DNA from: Halichondria panicea
Taxonomy: Eukaryota > Porifera > Demospongiae > Suberitida > Halichondriidae
DNA length: 64,000 bases
Direction of reading: 5' to 3'
Assembly: GCF_963675165.1 (NCBI RefSeq)
Contig: NC_087382.1
Location: 2,943,463 to 3,007,462, forward strand
In this document: positions 1 to 11,733 of the stretch, piece after piece
Numbering within the stretch: the first letter of the stretch is position 1
Layout: every line of letters starts with the position of its first letter
Notes under the pieces: model-generated
What the model was told of the DNA's origin: nothing
What the model saw: only the letters and a program-made list of their open reading frames with translations
Database searches by the model: none
Translations under genes and position numbers: made by a program

Positions 1-780
1 AGCCTATACTTGTACTCCATGCAACGGACGAAAAAAATAAAAATTTGTTTCATTAAGTTTTACATAATGTTAATGTCTTCATAGCAAAAAAAATGACTGA
101 AGGAGAATAATAATTGTATGGATCAGTAATGCTATTACATGATAATTATAATGACATGTGTCTTGTGCCAGTTTGTGCATGTTGTGTTTATATAATTATG
201 TCTCTTAATTTTGTCTCAATTTTTTGTGGAATAATCGAATTTTTTTTATGAGAATAGTCACTATTTATTATCTATATACTGTCAAAATCCAGACTAAACA
301 ACGACAACTTCCTCCTTCCTCTGCTTCTTATTAGAAGAACATGCGTTTTTATAGTAAATACAGTCAAATTAGCAATCGATTGAGCTGCCTTCGAATGAGG
401 CATCAATAGACCATCTCTTGAGATAACGGTAAAATTCTTTCTCCACCAATTTCGAAACCGATTCAGCCACTGAAGTTGAGTGCTATTGTGCCAACACCCA
501 CCTAATGCCATTAGGTGGGTGTTGGCACTCAAGGTGCTATTGTAACTATACATATTAGTAATGTGTGCTATCACACACTAGGAGTGCAGTTGTAACTGCT
601 ACATGTACCAGAACAATAAAGGTGCTAATATACACTTCTATTAAAGTGCTTGTGGAACACTTTAAATATGATTTATAAACACCCACATACATTAGCATAA
701 ATTAGTAAGAATTACTATACGTACAAATCTACAGTGTCAAACTAGTTTGTTTTGTCCTATTATAATAATCATATATCAGG
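1..780. repeat. Segment duplicated elsewhere in the window, with hairpin
   Basis: No intact gene is visible. Positions 1-480 closely match 46.71-47.21 kb in the same orientation, and 480-780 match 63.59-63.85 kb. A near-perfect palindrome lies at 488-528, with 20-bp arms reading gtgccaacacccacctaatg and its complement; the same hairpin recurs at 48110-48138 and 63598-63638. On the minus strand 330-480 resembles the tail of the membrane-protein family described at 38.9-62.7 kb, but it is broken, so I treat it as a decayed fragment. Confidence 0.6.
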
Positions 781-1268
781 GGCGGATCCAGGAATTTTGG
801 TATAGGGGGAAGAAAATCTAAAAAAAGGTCAACTGTTTTTCAGTGTAGCTATTCATTCTAGTTCTGAGGTAATAGTGTTTTCTGAGTACAGTCATGCTCA
901 GTATCAAACTGGGTGTGGTCATGATAATAGCAGTATAGCTAGCTCAGCCATAAGGGGGAGTACAGCGAATAAAAAACACTAACTATTCCACACAAAACAC
1001 GTCACACAAGGGGGGAGTACAGCGATGAATGTTAACTTTGTAAATGTATTTTAAACAAAGCAAAACATAACAATCAAAGTATCATCATACAGCATAATTA
1101 TAGTTGTTTTCAACAAGTCTCACAAGTTATATAATTATTATAGATTGAGTTCACATGAACTTTTCTTTCTCATTGGCGAGGGCCAGATGACGTATGTTAC
1201 TGATACAACCAGCGGCAGCTTCTTGCAGGACAAAGTCAGTGGAACCCACCATAGGGAGGAGACACTGT

Positions 1269-1290
1269 GTGGGTGTGGGTGTGGTGTGTG

Positions 1291-1333
<43 letters not shown>
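1269..1333. repeat. GT microsatellite in ODAD2 copy 1 last intron
   Basis: A (GT)n tract with interruptions lies immediately upstream, on the minus strand, of the acceptor of the last ODAD2 exon. There it forms an unusually CA-rich branch/acceptor tract. The equivalent tract is shorter in copies 2 and 3. Confidence 0.9.
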
Positions 1334-1335
<2 letters not shown>

Positions 1336-2639
1336 TGATACAGTGAAAGTTTATCGGAATGACTTAATACCATAATTGGATATACACAGTGATACTATAC
1401 GTATATTATACTATTATCGTAGTAGGTAATTTACTTACTTGCTTTATAAATATCATTATTTTGGGATTACATGTATACTCTACATCACATGACTCTATAG
1501 TACCATACAGCAAAGGCCTCCACTAAGTGAGTACACGCATGTACCTTGACTACAGCAGCTTCGTGCATGGTGATACAGTTATCAGGATCCTTTGAGAGCT
1601 GGTGTAGAGCACAGGCAGTGGAGCGATGGACATCCAGGTCAGGTGACTTGAGGTAGGAGACAAGTGGAGCTACTGCCTCCGCCTCTCCAAATGCAATACG
1701 ATTGTTACGCCATGTACAGCACCTATAAAAACATAACATAAGTCAATATGACCACTTGGAAAATTGGGTACAGGAAAATTCATTTAGAAAGCTATACAGA
1801 AAATAAAATTACGAGCCCTCAAAAATAGCTACCAAAACGTCTGAAATTCAGAAAAAAGCACAATGCTACTATAGCCTTCGCTTTTGTGCTATAGTGTATT
1901 GCACTAGTAGGGTACTGTCTGTACCTGGCCATGGCATCAGCAAGGTGACGTCGGAGGTGGTCATCCGTCTATGCAGGGGGAGGGAAACTAAGTAATTTGT
2001 TGCATTTTTAATATAGTATGTAGTTCAACAATCACACTGCTACACTTACTGTATGGGTCAGTTTAGCCAGTAGTGGTACCACACCGTGGTCAGTGGTGAC
2101 TCCTAGGTTCTCCTCATCCTTGGCAATCTTAGCAATGGCTGCACACACACTAGCCAGGACCTCGTGGTCAGGGGACTTCAACAACCCCACTATGAGCTCC
2201 AGTCCTCCCACAAATGATCGCACCAATTCACCAGCATCCTTGGCATTCTCAATACATGCCCATGCAGCTCACGCTTGGACCTACGTGAAAAGAGAGGCAG
2301 TAATAAAAGAAAGAGTAGCAGTTACATACGTACACATGTTCACTGCACAGATAATGACATATATTTATTGGTTTATACGTTTGTGAACGGTAGCAATGTG
2401 TTATAAGGTCAGTATTGTGTGCTTACATCATCATTGGGTGATTTAAGTAGAGACCACAGCAACCGTACTCCATCTTGTTTGTCAATCACACTAGGTAGGT
2501 AAGTATATAGAGAGCAAACATAATTACAGTGGGTCCACACTGCACACTAGTCAACCACTATCTCTACAGCTGTGTACCCAGTGGGACCACACTGTACACT
2601 AGCTACTTACAGCTGTGTACTCATTAGAAGTATAATTTT

Positions 2640-3180
2640 GTGTTGAGGTTGCATGACCATCATAATTATGTCATAACTTAGCTATACCTCACTGAAATTC
2701 AAAGTTTCATATACCGTTGGATTCCTTGTTAAAAAACGCTTCTATCTATAATACTATAGAGCTGATAAACTCCAACCAGCTAAAAGTTAGCATTTTCCAT
2801 AGAAGTTCTTGGCATATTTGTCAACCACATAAAGCCATAATTGACGAGTAATTTCTGGGCTGAACTCACAGGAATATACTTTAGTCAGCCACTATCCTAC
2901 AGTGTACACAATGGGAATAGTCAACCCCCATTAGCTAAAGTCTCTATTTGGGTTGAGTTGCCCAGAAGTTATGTGGTCAATTACGGCTTTATGTGGAGTA
3001 CTGATACCAGGAACTTCTATGGAAAATGCAAACTTTTAGCTGGTTGAAGCTTATCAGCTCTAAAGCATATAGATAGAAGCGCTTTTTAACAAGGAATCCA
3101 ATGGTATATGAAACTTTGAATTTCAGTGAAGTACATGTATAACAATTAAAGTTGTGACAATTATATATGTATAACTATTA
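2640..3180. repeat. Long inverted repeat in an ODAD2 intron
   Basis: Two arms of roughly 150-180 bp, about 2685-2850 and 2980-3130, are reverse complements of one another. They share tracts such as aaggaatccaatggtatat with its complement, and ttccatagaagttcttggca. The same structure sits in the homologous intron of copy 2 (about 42.54-43.05 kb) and copy 3 (about 55.98-57.27 kb), so it was inserted before the duplications. It looks like a non-autonomous foldback element; no coding capacity is visible. Confidence 0.75.
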
Positions 3181-4359
3181 TGAAGGTCAACCTCAACACA
3201 GATGGACTTTACCTACAGTGTACACAGTGGGACCACACTGTGCACTAGTCTAGAGTAAAATGTTTGTTCAAGTGAGGTGAAAGGGGAAAAGGGTTGTACG
3301 GTTGAATCTAATAAAGCTATATAATGTAACGTACGCCATGCTCTCCTGGTCCAGTGCACAGGCACCCACAGCGTTGGTGGTGTTGATGAGGAGTGGTTGA
3401 TTAGTGCCTGTGAGTAATTGAACGAGAGGGGCTACCCCACCAACCTTGCGTATGACCACTCTACTGTCAGCATATCGAGAAGCACACTCTCCCAGAGCAC
3501 CCACCACATTCACCAGCACCTGCATCAGGAGGATAATAATATTATTCATTGCTGTAGCTAGATTGTTATTAGGTTTCAGTTTCATTGTAGTACCTCTTCA
3601 GGTTGATTGCCCAACAGTGATACCAGTTGCTCAACTGCTTTCAACTCTTTGAACCTAAAGCAGACAAAAAATTAATAGTAAAATCAACAATTGGGATATC
3701 TCCACGTGTATATATGTGTGTTTGCAATACAGTACCTATCACACACACACACACAGAAAGCTGCCATTCTATAAATGCTCCAGATATACGTAGCTCACTT
3801 TATGACATTTTCCTTGCTCTTGCTACACTTCCATACAGCCCCAGTGACGGCTATGAGGAGGTCCTTGTTGTCAGTGACCTTGAGTAGTGCAGCCAGTGGT
3901 GAGAGTCCATCATGAGAGTGTACCAGCGATCGTGTCACCTCCTCCTCCGCACACTGAGTGGGTGTGGGTGTGTGTGCGTGTGTGTGGGTGTGTGGTGGGT
4001 GGGTGTAGTGGGTGGGGGGATTAGAAGCTGCTCATGGATTGATACAATTTACTATACAATGCACACACACAGGGTACAAGCAATTTTTATACTACGTATC
4101 TGTCAAATTTACATACGTACGTATACTGTAAATCACATAGACACAGTCACACAAGTTGTCTGTGGCAGAGTGTACCTTGAATATGGCTGATGCACAGTGT
4201 TTCTGCAGCTCTTGGTTGTCAGTCTTGAGACCTCTCACCAAATATCCCAGCATCCCCTCACTCTGGATCAGACCCTGGTAGGAGGACTGCAACAGAGAGA
4301 GGGGAGGGTAAATACACCATTGGAAAAGTCATTTCAAAAGTAATTAGATTTAAAATTGT

Positions 4360-4940
4360 CTTCCAGCTGCCATAACTTGAATTCCGTTGATCCAATGTCA
4401 ACAATTTTCTGTTTTTCAAAAAGAGACCTTTCAAATGGTGTCATTAAAGTTTATATTTGAGAGATAAAAGTATTTGTTAATTTGGCCGTATCATGAATAC
4501 CATGGCCAAAAAATGACAAATTAAGGCCCTGACAAAATCTTGGATTCATTTGAAAGGTCTCTTTCTAAGCTTTCAAAAAAATTTTGACATTGGATCAACG
4601 GAATTCAAGTTATGGCTGTTGAAAGATGTTCCACTCTCGTAATCTCAGACTCTTTCAGCTGCCATAACTCGAATTCCGTTGATCCAATGTCAACATTTTT
4701 CTGTTTTTCTGAAAGCTTGGAAAGAGACCTTTCAAATGGTGTCATCAAAGTTCATATATTTGGGAGATAAAAGTATTTGTTAATTTGGCCGTACCATGGA
4801 TAGCCCATGGTCCAAGGCCGAAAAATGACAAATTAGGGCCCCAACGAAATTTTGGATTTGATTACATAATTTGAAAGGTATATTTCAGAAAAACATAAAA
4901 TTTTTGACATTGGATCAACGGAATTCAAGTTATGGCTGTT
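4360..4940. mobile_element. Two tandem foldback elements (family with GCCATAACTTGAATTCC ends)
   Basis: Two adjacent units, about 4366-4618 and 4660-4937, each begin with gccataactYgaattccgttg and end with its complement, which is a MITE-like structure. Related copies lie at about 44.23-44.54 kb and, truncated by a GT tract, at 49.34-49.46 kb. No ORF is visible. Confidence 0.7.
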
Positions 4941-5406
4941 GAAAGATGTTCACTCTCGTAATCTCAGTATTCTATCAATGGTTCGAGGACTCTTTCAGCT
5001 GCCATAACTCGAATTCCGTTGAAAAAGGTTAAATCACAACCTCCCCACGTTTAATTATGTAAGTGTAGCTATGTGCTTACCTCAGATGCACACTCTTGTA
5101 GAGTGCCTACTATTGGTATGAGCAGGTCGACATTATCACTAGAGAGAAGTTGGCCCAGCAAAGGAACAGCACCAGTCTTGAGGAGCGCCTACAAAAAGGG
5201 TCACTATAAGGACACATTGAGATTCAAATATTCTACAATAGCATATTATTATAAAAGTAGTCTCGCGAGTGTGACGTTTCTGCGTATTGCTTGTGTGAGG
5301 TGACAAGTTTACACAGTAGAGAAAAATCAACTAGATCTACCCCTCACCTGTACCATGAGATAGCAAGGACTTAGTCTCTTCCTTCACATCCATTTTAATA
5401 GCACAG

Positions 5407-8400
5407 ATGATCAAAACAAACCAGCCACATACAAGTAGATTTTGCAAAAGGGGGTTTCCCAGAAAGAGGGGTGGGGCTGGTCTCTACAGCTATTCAAGGG
5501 GCTGGAGTCGAGGCTACACGTACACATAGATACATACTATATATCTATGGTCTACAAGTCCTCTAGGCTTTGAATGGCCGTGGAAGTATGAGTTTCCACC
5601 ATTCTTCACTATCCAGCCCAACAGTGACACAGTTCGGAGCAAGCAGTTGGAGGCGTGGTGTGATCTAATCCTGGCTTATTACAGAGCTAGCAAGACTTAT
5701 ATCATGGACCTCACAGAAGTCTCACAATCAAGTCCACTGTTCTGTAATTCAAAGATAAATCGTATCCTGAGACATACTCACATGTACCATAGAAATAAGA
5801 ACTAGCTAGACAATGTGGTTGTTACATCATGTACCTTATATAGTCTGGCCCCAGACCACTCCCTTGCACGTGATCTGACATGTGCCAGGGAGAGGGTCTG
5901 GCATTTAGAGTCACTTTTCTTGGTTCAGATGTCAAAATTTGACATCTCCAATCAGATTCGCAAGAATGCAATTAAACTGTCACATGATTCCACTTCACAG
6001 AGGAGGTTGATAGTACTTGACCTTTGTCATTTTTAAAACTATGCCAGTAAGCAATGGCTAACTTAAATTCCCGTATACATCAACTAAAAATGTTATTTCA
6101 AGTACAGAAAATCTTTCAAATCTCACTAAATCTGTACGGGAGTAGAGATAATCATAGATAGAAAAGGGAGGGATTGGAAACGAATCACGTGTGCCGAACA
6201 CTCCTTGTCTGCCGGAAGCATAGATCAAAGAGGGAAGTGATCACTACTTATACTTCCTCAAAATAAAAATTGTGTTCCAGCCAGCTGATTTCGAGTATAT
6301 GGCTTTCAAATTCTAGTTCTCAAGAATGGCTTTCTAGCTCAGGTCTACATTTGCACTGTACAATGGAAAGTAGTGCTCCTGCTCCATTTCAGAGTAAGTG
6401 ATGTTGAACTGTTTGTTAATAATAAATAATAATTAATTACTTTCCATTTACTTTCTTTCCTTTTCATGTAAATGCAGGTAGGTTTAAGGAAGCTTTTATG
6501 ACTGTTTTGACAGAGAGTACATAGATTCAAAGCTTCATCACCAGAGGAAGCAGTTGCCCTCAACACAGCTTCTGCGTTGATAGTTAATTTCGTTGGAGGG
6601 TTCTGAACATAGTGTGATGGTTCGGGCTGAAATTCTACTCAGAATTGAAGTCGTGACACTCTGCAGCATCATTTAATTATCATGCACAGTTAAATTTATA
6701 GAATTGAACAATAATTTATCACAGTTAAGAATTGAACATTCAATGTGATTGAACATGTTATGGTTGTGCCTTCTTTTGGGAAGGGGTTATTCTCATCACC
6801 TAGCTGCAATGGTCGCCTTCTATTGTCTTTCAGCAGTTGCCTCTAATTGTTGCACATGTGCTGTTGATCACCCGAAGAGCCTGTGTTCTTAGCAAATTCA
6901 CTAACATTCGGGTTCTCGTTGGATTTACCCCTATGTCTTTGTTGGCCAATTTAACGGGGTCCTGGCACAACCTGTTGCTGATGACTCCAGGTATTGTGAA
7001 CAGATATCTAACCATCTCCACAAATGACCTCACTGCAGGTATTGTTATAAAAGTATAGTGTGGGCAATAATCAGTATAGCATGCTTACCAGTAATCCTAA
7101 ATTCATTCTTTCGTGAATGACGATTCAAAATTTTCACGGCATTTCTGTAAGTGCAAACAAAGACAATGCAAAACTTCAAATACTCCTCTAACAGTATATT
7201 AGCAGAATATATTCAACTAGCCCTTTTTAGAGATGAAAAAAGGAGACAAAAAACACTCCTGAAATACTTTATTTATTGATATAGTACAAAAGTTTCACTT
7301 GTATCATTCAAAAAGTAATACTTACGCAAAGCACTAGGACCCAAGTATACAGTTTGACACAGGTACAAACTGCAAATCAGCTTTACATATGTGCTAGAGG
7401 GAGACATAATTTTGACTATCACCTTACCCTACAAAACTGGCCTATTATTCTGCTTCAACTCTACTGAAGTAAGTTTCTAACTTACCAGGTATGAATACAG
7501 TTAAGCCACGGACATCTGGCCTAACCCAGAAGTCTAAGTTAGACTCTAACAACGTCTGCAAGAACTGAGTCAGAGAAAATCTTTGTTACAATCCCGCCAG
7601 AACGTGATTACGTAACAAGACAAGGAGTGTTTCAACGGATATCATTGAAATTGTCGTTCGTTTCCAATCCCTCCCTCTTCTATCTATGAGATAATAGCCA
7701 GCCAGTTATTTAGCATCGTCACCACGCCCATTTCCGACACGCCCATTTTTGACTGTCTGAAAACCAAGAAAAGTGGCTCTGTTTGCCAGACTCTCTCCCC
7801 GGGAGGAGTCTGGCCTCGAGACTGATATGGTACATGCTATATAAGTGATATAATGTTTCCTTAGCGCTTCAATAGGTAGGCTATCTCCAGAGGCAATACG
7901 AACTGTACTGGAAACACTGGAGTCTAAAGGTGTGTTTTGTGGAGGATATTTTGTTTACTTACTTGAAATTGGTCTTGTGCTGATGTGATCACAATCATCT
8001 ACATTGTGTATGGAACACTTTACTATTAAACACTTGTGTGTGTACTTGTTCAGGAAATGTTGAATGGCAGGATGGTAAGAAAGACCGATGCTTGGTCATG
8101 TGGAGGACTCCTCAAGAATGGGGTCAGCTCATCTATCAATGGGTGAGGCTTGACCCTACACTATCTGTGTGTATATTACACCATTACAGTGTAGCTATAA
8201 TTGTAGTGTGTGTTCAGAGCATTTATTATTATGTTAATTAGAGGTTGAATAAGTTTGTGTGTGCCCATTAATTTTAATGAGCATATAATTATCATGTGAT
8301 TGAGCTTGTCTAGAGCTACAGAATGCATCTCTTAGTTTTTAGTAAAAAGTTACACATGACCTCCTCTTTGTGTGTGTGTGTGTGTGTCTCCTCCAGGCTG

Positions 8401-9046
8401 AGGACAGTGGACTGAGCACCAGTGTGTGTACACTGTATGAAATGCACTCTGGAGAAGACACCACTGATCAAGGTACAAAGGAACCCCTCTATAACAGACA
8501 CCTTTGAGGGACAATGTTTTGGCCCTTATACAGAGGTGGCCTTTGTTGAGAGGTTGTTTGGTATATTCAAACTGTTCATTTGGGACCTGGGTGCCTGGCC
8601 GTTACATAGCAGCTGGCCTTTATTCAGAGGTGGTTGTTACTGAGGTTCCACTGTAGTGACAGAGTATGTACATTACATTTATGGTTGATAGTGGTTGTAA
8701 CAAAAAGAACCACCTCTTAGGCCTAGTTTATCAGATGTTAGGACAAGCACATTTGTGTTTCAAGATTAAAAATAGTCACCACTTGGTAAAAATTCAGCAC
8801 ACTGTAAACTCCCAGTATCTGCTAAGCTATGCCGTTTATTTCACTTGATGTACGGTCATTCTCGCTTCTCTGTACAAGTGGTTCACTGCTGTGTTGTTCC
8901 TCCCATACATGCATGCAGAGTTCTATGGTATGGAGGTGTGGATGTTAAAGAGAGCCATACAAGCGCTGTCCCGACTGGGCAAGGCAGAACTGATACCAGG
9001 AGACAATCCTGATGGCTCTGACGCAGGAGTCAAGTTCTTCTCATAG
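5407..9046 (+). CDS. VPS25: VPS25, ESCRT-II subunit
   Basis: VPS25 is the winged-helix subunit, present twice in ESCRT-II, that recruits VPS20/CHMP6 during endosomal sorting of ubiquitinated cargo. Exons are 5567-5761, 7876-7929, 8054-8142, 8397-8472 and 8919-9046, with consistent phases and 179 residues after the first join. The family PPXY-region signature FEWPWKYEFPPFF opens the first recognised exon. It is followed by SPLFCNSKINR, LSPEAIRTVLETL, MWRTPQEWGQLIYQW, SVCTLYEMHSGEDT and a C-terminal GVKFFS before TAG. The length fits the family (about 176 residues). The start is less certain. An ATG at 5407 with a short exon 5407-5434 and donor gtagat joins in frame to give MIKTNQPHT before S-FEWPW, but no independent support is visible. 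The first long intron (5762-7875) holds a foldback element. The gene is divergent from ODAD2 copy 1, whose nearest exon ends at 5188. Confidence 0.9.
5828..7836. mobile_element. Foldback/TIR element inside VPS25 intron
   Basis: The ends, about 5828-6240 and 7610-7836, are imperfect reverse complements. Shared blocks include catgtacc, gagagRgtctggca, cacttttcttgg, gggagggattggaaacga and cactccttgtc. The interior (6.25-7.6 kb) carries only short overlapping ORFs on both strands (for example 6830-7058) that I do not recognise. It is probably a non-autonomous DNA transposon. No clear target duplication was found. Confidence 0.75.
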
Positions 9047-9524
9047 CGAGGACATTATTGACTCTAGTCAACTCTTTTATTGAGCATTTCTGTTTTATTT
9101 GTTTGTACTTGCACAAAATGTTTTCTTCAAATATGAGATATTAGTTTGTCAACTCATGCATAAAGCTCCCATTATTTAAAGTACAGTCACATGACTAGAT
9201 TCGATGGATATCATTAAGGGTATAGTAGGCGTGGCCGGTGCAACTCTATCATTTTATGATTGAGCAGTAAATTATCTGCCCATGCAGGCCTCATGTGTGT
9301 GCCTGCACTAGATCTCACACCATATATGGCATACCTTTGATTGTGGCTTAATGTGTGTGGAATTGATATTGCATTGCATTTGCAGTATAAAACAATTAAC
9401 AATTGGTTCACTTAATGAGAGTGTTTAAGTTGTCCCAATGGGGTAGAAAAATGCTAGGCCATCTATGGAGAGGGTAACAGGGAGGCTCCTCTCGACCACC
9501 TGAGGGACACAGTGTGGAGGAACC

Positions 9525-9526
<2 letters not shown>

Positions 9527-9580
<54 letters not shown>

Positions 9581-9590
9581 GTGTGGGTGT

Positions 9591-9632
<42 letters not shown>

Positions 9633-9646
9633 GGGTGTGTGTGTTG
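9527..9646. repeat. Interrupted (GT)n microsatellite
   Basis: About 120 bp of almost pure GT/TG dinucleotide with gggtgt interruptions, 3' of VPS25. ORFs read through it on the minus strand encode only His-Thr repeats and are not genes. Confidence 0.95.
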
Positions 9647-9722
9647 TGCACCATTAGCATTGGTTTTGGCTTGCATGTGTGCATTGCTCTAATATACTGT
9701 TGTTAGTTATGCATGAGCTGCT

Positions 9723-11030
9723 AATGATGACTATACCCTAATGTGCACATCCCTACTCTAGTAAGGGGACAGGTTGTTGAGTCCAGCTGCATGGTCCCAG
9801 CTACCACTGAACACATAATGATGACTACCCTAATGTGCACATCCCTACTCTAGTAAGGAGACAGGTTGTTGAGTCCAGCTGCATGGTCCCAGCTACCACT
9901 GAACACATAATGATGACTACCCTAATGTGCACATCCCTACTCTAATAAGGAGACAGGTTGTTGAGTCCAGCTGCATGGTCCCAGCTACCACTGAACACAT
10001 AATGATGACTACCCTAATGTGCACATCCCTACTCTAGTAAGGAGACAGGTTGTTGAGTCCAGCTGCATGGTCCCAGCTACCACTGAACACATAATGATGA
10101 CTACCCTAATGTGCACATCCCTACTCTAGTAAGGAGACAGGTTGTTGAGTCCAGCTGCATGGTCCCAGCTACCACTGAACACATAATGATGACTACCCTA
10201 ATGTGCACATCCCTACTCTAGTAAGGAGACAGGTTGTTGAGTCCAGCTGCATGGTCCCAGCTACCACTGAACACATAATGATGACTACCCTAATATGCAC
10301 ATCCCTACTCTAATAAGGAGACAGGTTGTTGAGTCCAGCTGCATGGTCCCAGCTACCACTGAACACATAATGATGACTACCCTAATGTGCACATCCCTAC
10401 TCTAGTAAGGGGACAGGTTGTTGAGTCCAGCTGCATGGTCCCAGCTACCACTGAACACATAATTATACTACCCTAATATACACATCCCTACTCTAGTAAG
10501 GGGACAGGTTGTTGAGTCCAGCTGCATGGTGGTCCCAGCTACCACTGAACACATAATGATGACTATATATACCCTAATATGCACATCCCTACTCTAGTAA
10601 GGAGACAGGTTGTTGAGTCCAGCTGCATGGTCCCAGCTACCACTGAACACATAATGATGACTACCCTAATATGCACATCCCTACTCTAGTAAGGAGACAG
10701 GTTGTTGAGTCCAGCTGCATGGTCCCAGCTACCACTGAACACATAATGATGACTACCCTAATGTGCACATCCCTACTCTAGTAAGGGGACAGGTTGTTGA
10801 GTCCAGCTGCATGGTCCCAGCTACCACTGAACACATAATGATGACTATACCCTAATATACACATCCCTACTCTAGTAAGGGGACAGGTTGTTGAGTCCAG
10901 CTGCATGGTCCCAGCTACCACTGAACACATAATGATGACTACCCTAATATGCCCATCCCTACTCAGGCTAGTAAGGAGACAGGTTGTTGAGTCCAGCTGC
11001 ATGGTCCCAGCTACCACTGAACACATAGTG
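9723..11030. repeat. 92-bp minisatellite, about 14 copies
   Basis: The unit begins aatgatgactaccctaatg and includes gacaggttgttgagtccagc. Successive starts at 9817, 9909 and 10001 give a 92-bp period; some units carry 2-12 bp insertions. Copies are very similar, which indicates recent amplification or homogenisation. A short minus-strand ORF (10778-11026) is just the repeat read in frame. Confidence 0.95.
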
Positions 11031-11514
11031 ACCTGGCTAGCTAGCTAAACTGTGTGCTGACTTATGCATGTGTGTTTGATAACCATGACTGTGACTGCAT
11101 GTGCCGTGTATGCTTCAATGGAGGGGAAGGTGATATAATTATATTATTATCAGGAGGTGCACTCTTTTACTTTTAAATAGTCATATATGGTTTAGCTAGG
11201 CCATGCACCAACTCAAGTAAGGACTAAGTGTAGGATGATCAGACACCTGGCAGGATTATAGTTAATGTACATGTATTATGTTTAATAATTATAGTGGAGA
11301 TATTAATGAAGGGGAGGTGGGCGCCGCGTGGGGGACGAGGCTAAGGGGATCTATAGATAGCTGCATACATGTGAAAGTGCTTTTTATATGGTATGCTAGA
11401 GTTGTAAATGGATAGTACAGCTTAATGTTTAAATGTAGAACTACTCAAGATAAGTAAAACCTGTTTTCCAGGTTGCACTTGCAATATTCAATGAATCTCA
11501 TCTTGTGCTGTGCA
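11031..11514. other. Intergenic segment; second half duplicated at 12.66-12.91 kb
   Basis: No gene is visible. From about 11290 to 11530 the sequence is a diverged duplicate of 12.66-12.91 kb; shared blocks include aaggggaggtgggc, gagttgtaaatggatagtac and caatgaatctcatcttgtg. The segment lies directly upstream of the collagen-like gene and probably forms part of its promoter region. Confidence 0.7.
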
Positions 11515-11733
11515 TTCTGATTGGTCCCTGGGAAATGTATATAAAGGACATGCACATTACCATTCTTTAGGTTCAAGATTCTCTCAGGACAATCAAGTTC
11601 TCTAAGTTCTCAAAGTTCTCTCAAGTTCTCAAGTTCTCTCAAGTTCTCAAAGTTCGCAAAGTTCTCTCAAAGTTCTCAAAGTTCTAGTTCTCAAAGTTCT
11701 CTCAAAGTTCTAGTTCTCATCTCTCACTGAGGT
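11515..11733 (+). promoter_or_regulatory. CCAAT/TATA promoter and repeat-rich 5' leader of collagen-like gene
   Basis: An inverted CCAAT motif (gattggtccc, about 11518-11527) is followed by a TATA-like tatataaagg (about 11537-11547). That position predicts transcription start near 11570. From about 11573 to the ATG at 11734 the leader is built from short ctcaaagttct/ctcaagttct repeats with no upstream ATG in view. Promoter assignment is inferred from motif spacing. Confidence 0.6.

Larger units (their letters stand above)
1151..5188 (-). pseudogene. ODAD2: ODAD2 (ARMC4) 3' portion, copy 1, ten exons with a nonsense codon
   Basis: ODAD2/ARMC4 is an armadillo-repeat protein needed to dock outer dynein arms in motile cilia. 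Ten exons are recognised on the minus strand: 5081-5188, 4176-4286, 3799-3953, 3594-3654, 3335-3519, 2427-2490, 2050-2280, 1925-1968, 1545-1722 and 1151-1264. All junctions are GT-AG and phases agree (total 1251 nt, 416 residues). Family-typical stretches include [42 protein letters not shown] and the C-terminal [18 protein letters not shown]. Known family members are about 1000 residues, so the N-terminal half is missing. In the exon at 2050-2280 a TGT codon of the other two copies reads TGA (about 2268-2270), and nine bases are deleted in frame just after it. That nonsense codon precedes five armadillo-repeat exons, so I call it a pseudogene. It could still be the 3' end of a longer transcript, or the TGA could be a sequencing error. 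Confidence 0.85.

Noticed and set aside
1145-1375. Plus-strand ORF over the ODAD2 last exon and GT tract
   Set aside because: It is antisense to the conserved C-terminal ODAD2 exon and dominated by Cys-Val repeat translation.
5349-5400. Possible further upstream ODAD2 exon (reading SPCYLMVQ before a cag/gtgagg donor)
   Set aside because: The phase fits only a very short exon, a stop codon lies just upstream, the acceptor is poor and the peptide shows no clear family similarity. Not annotated.
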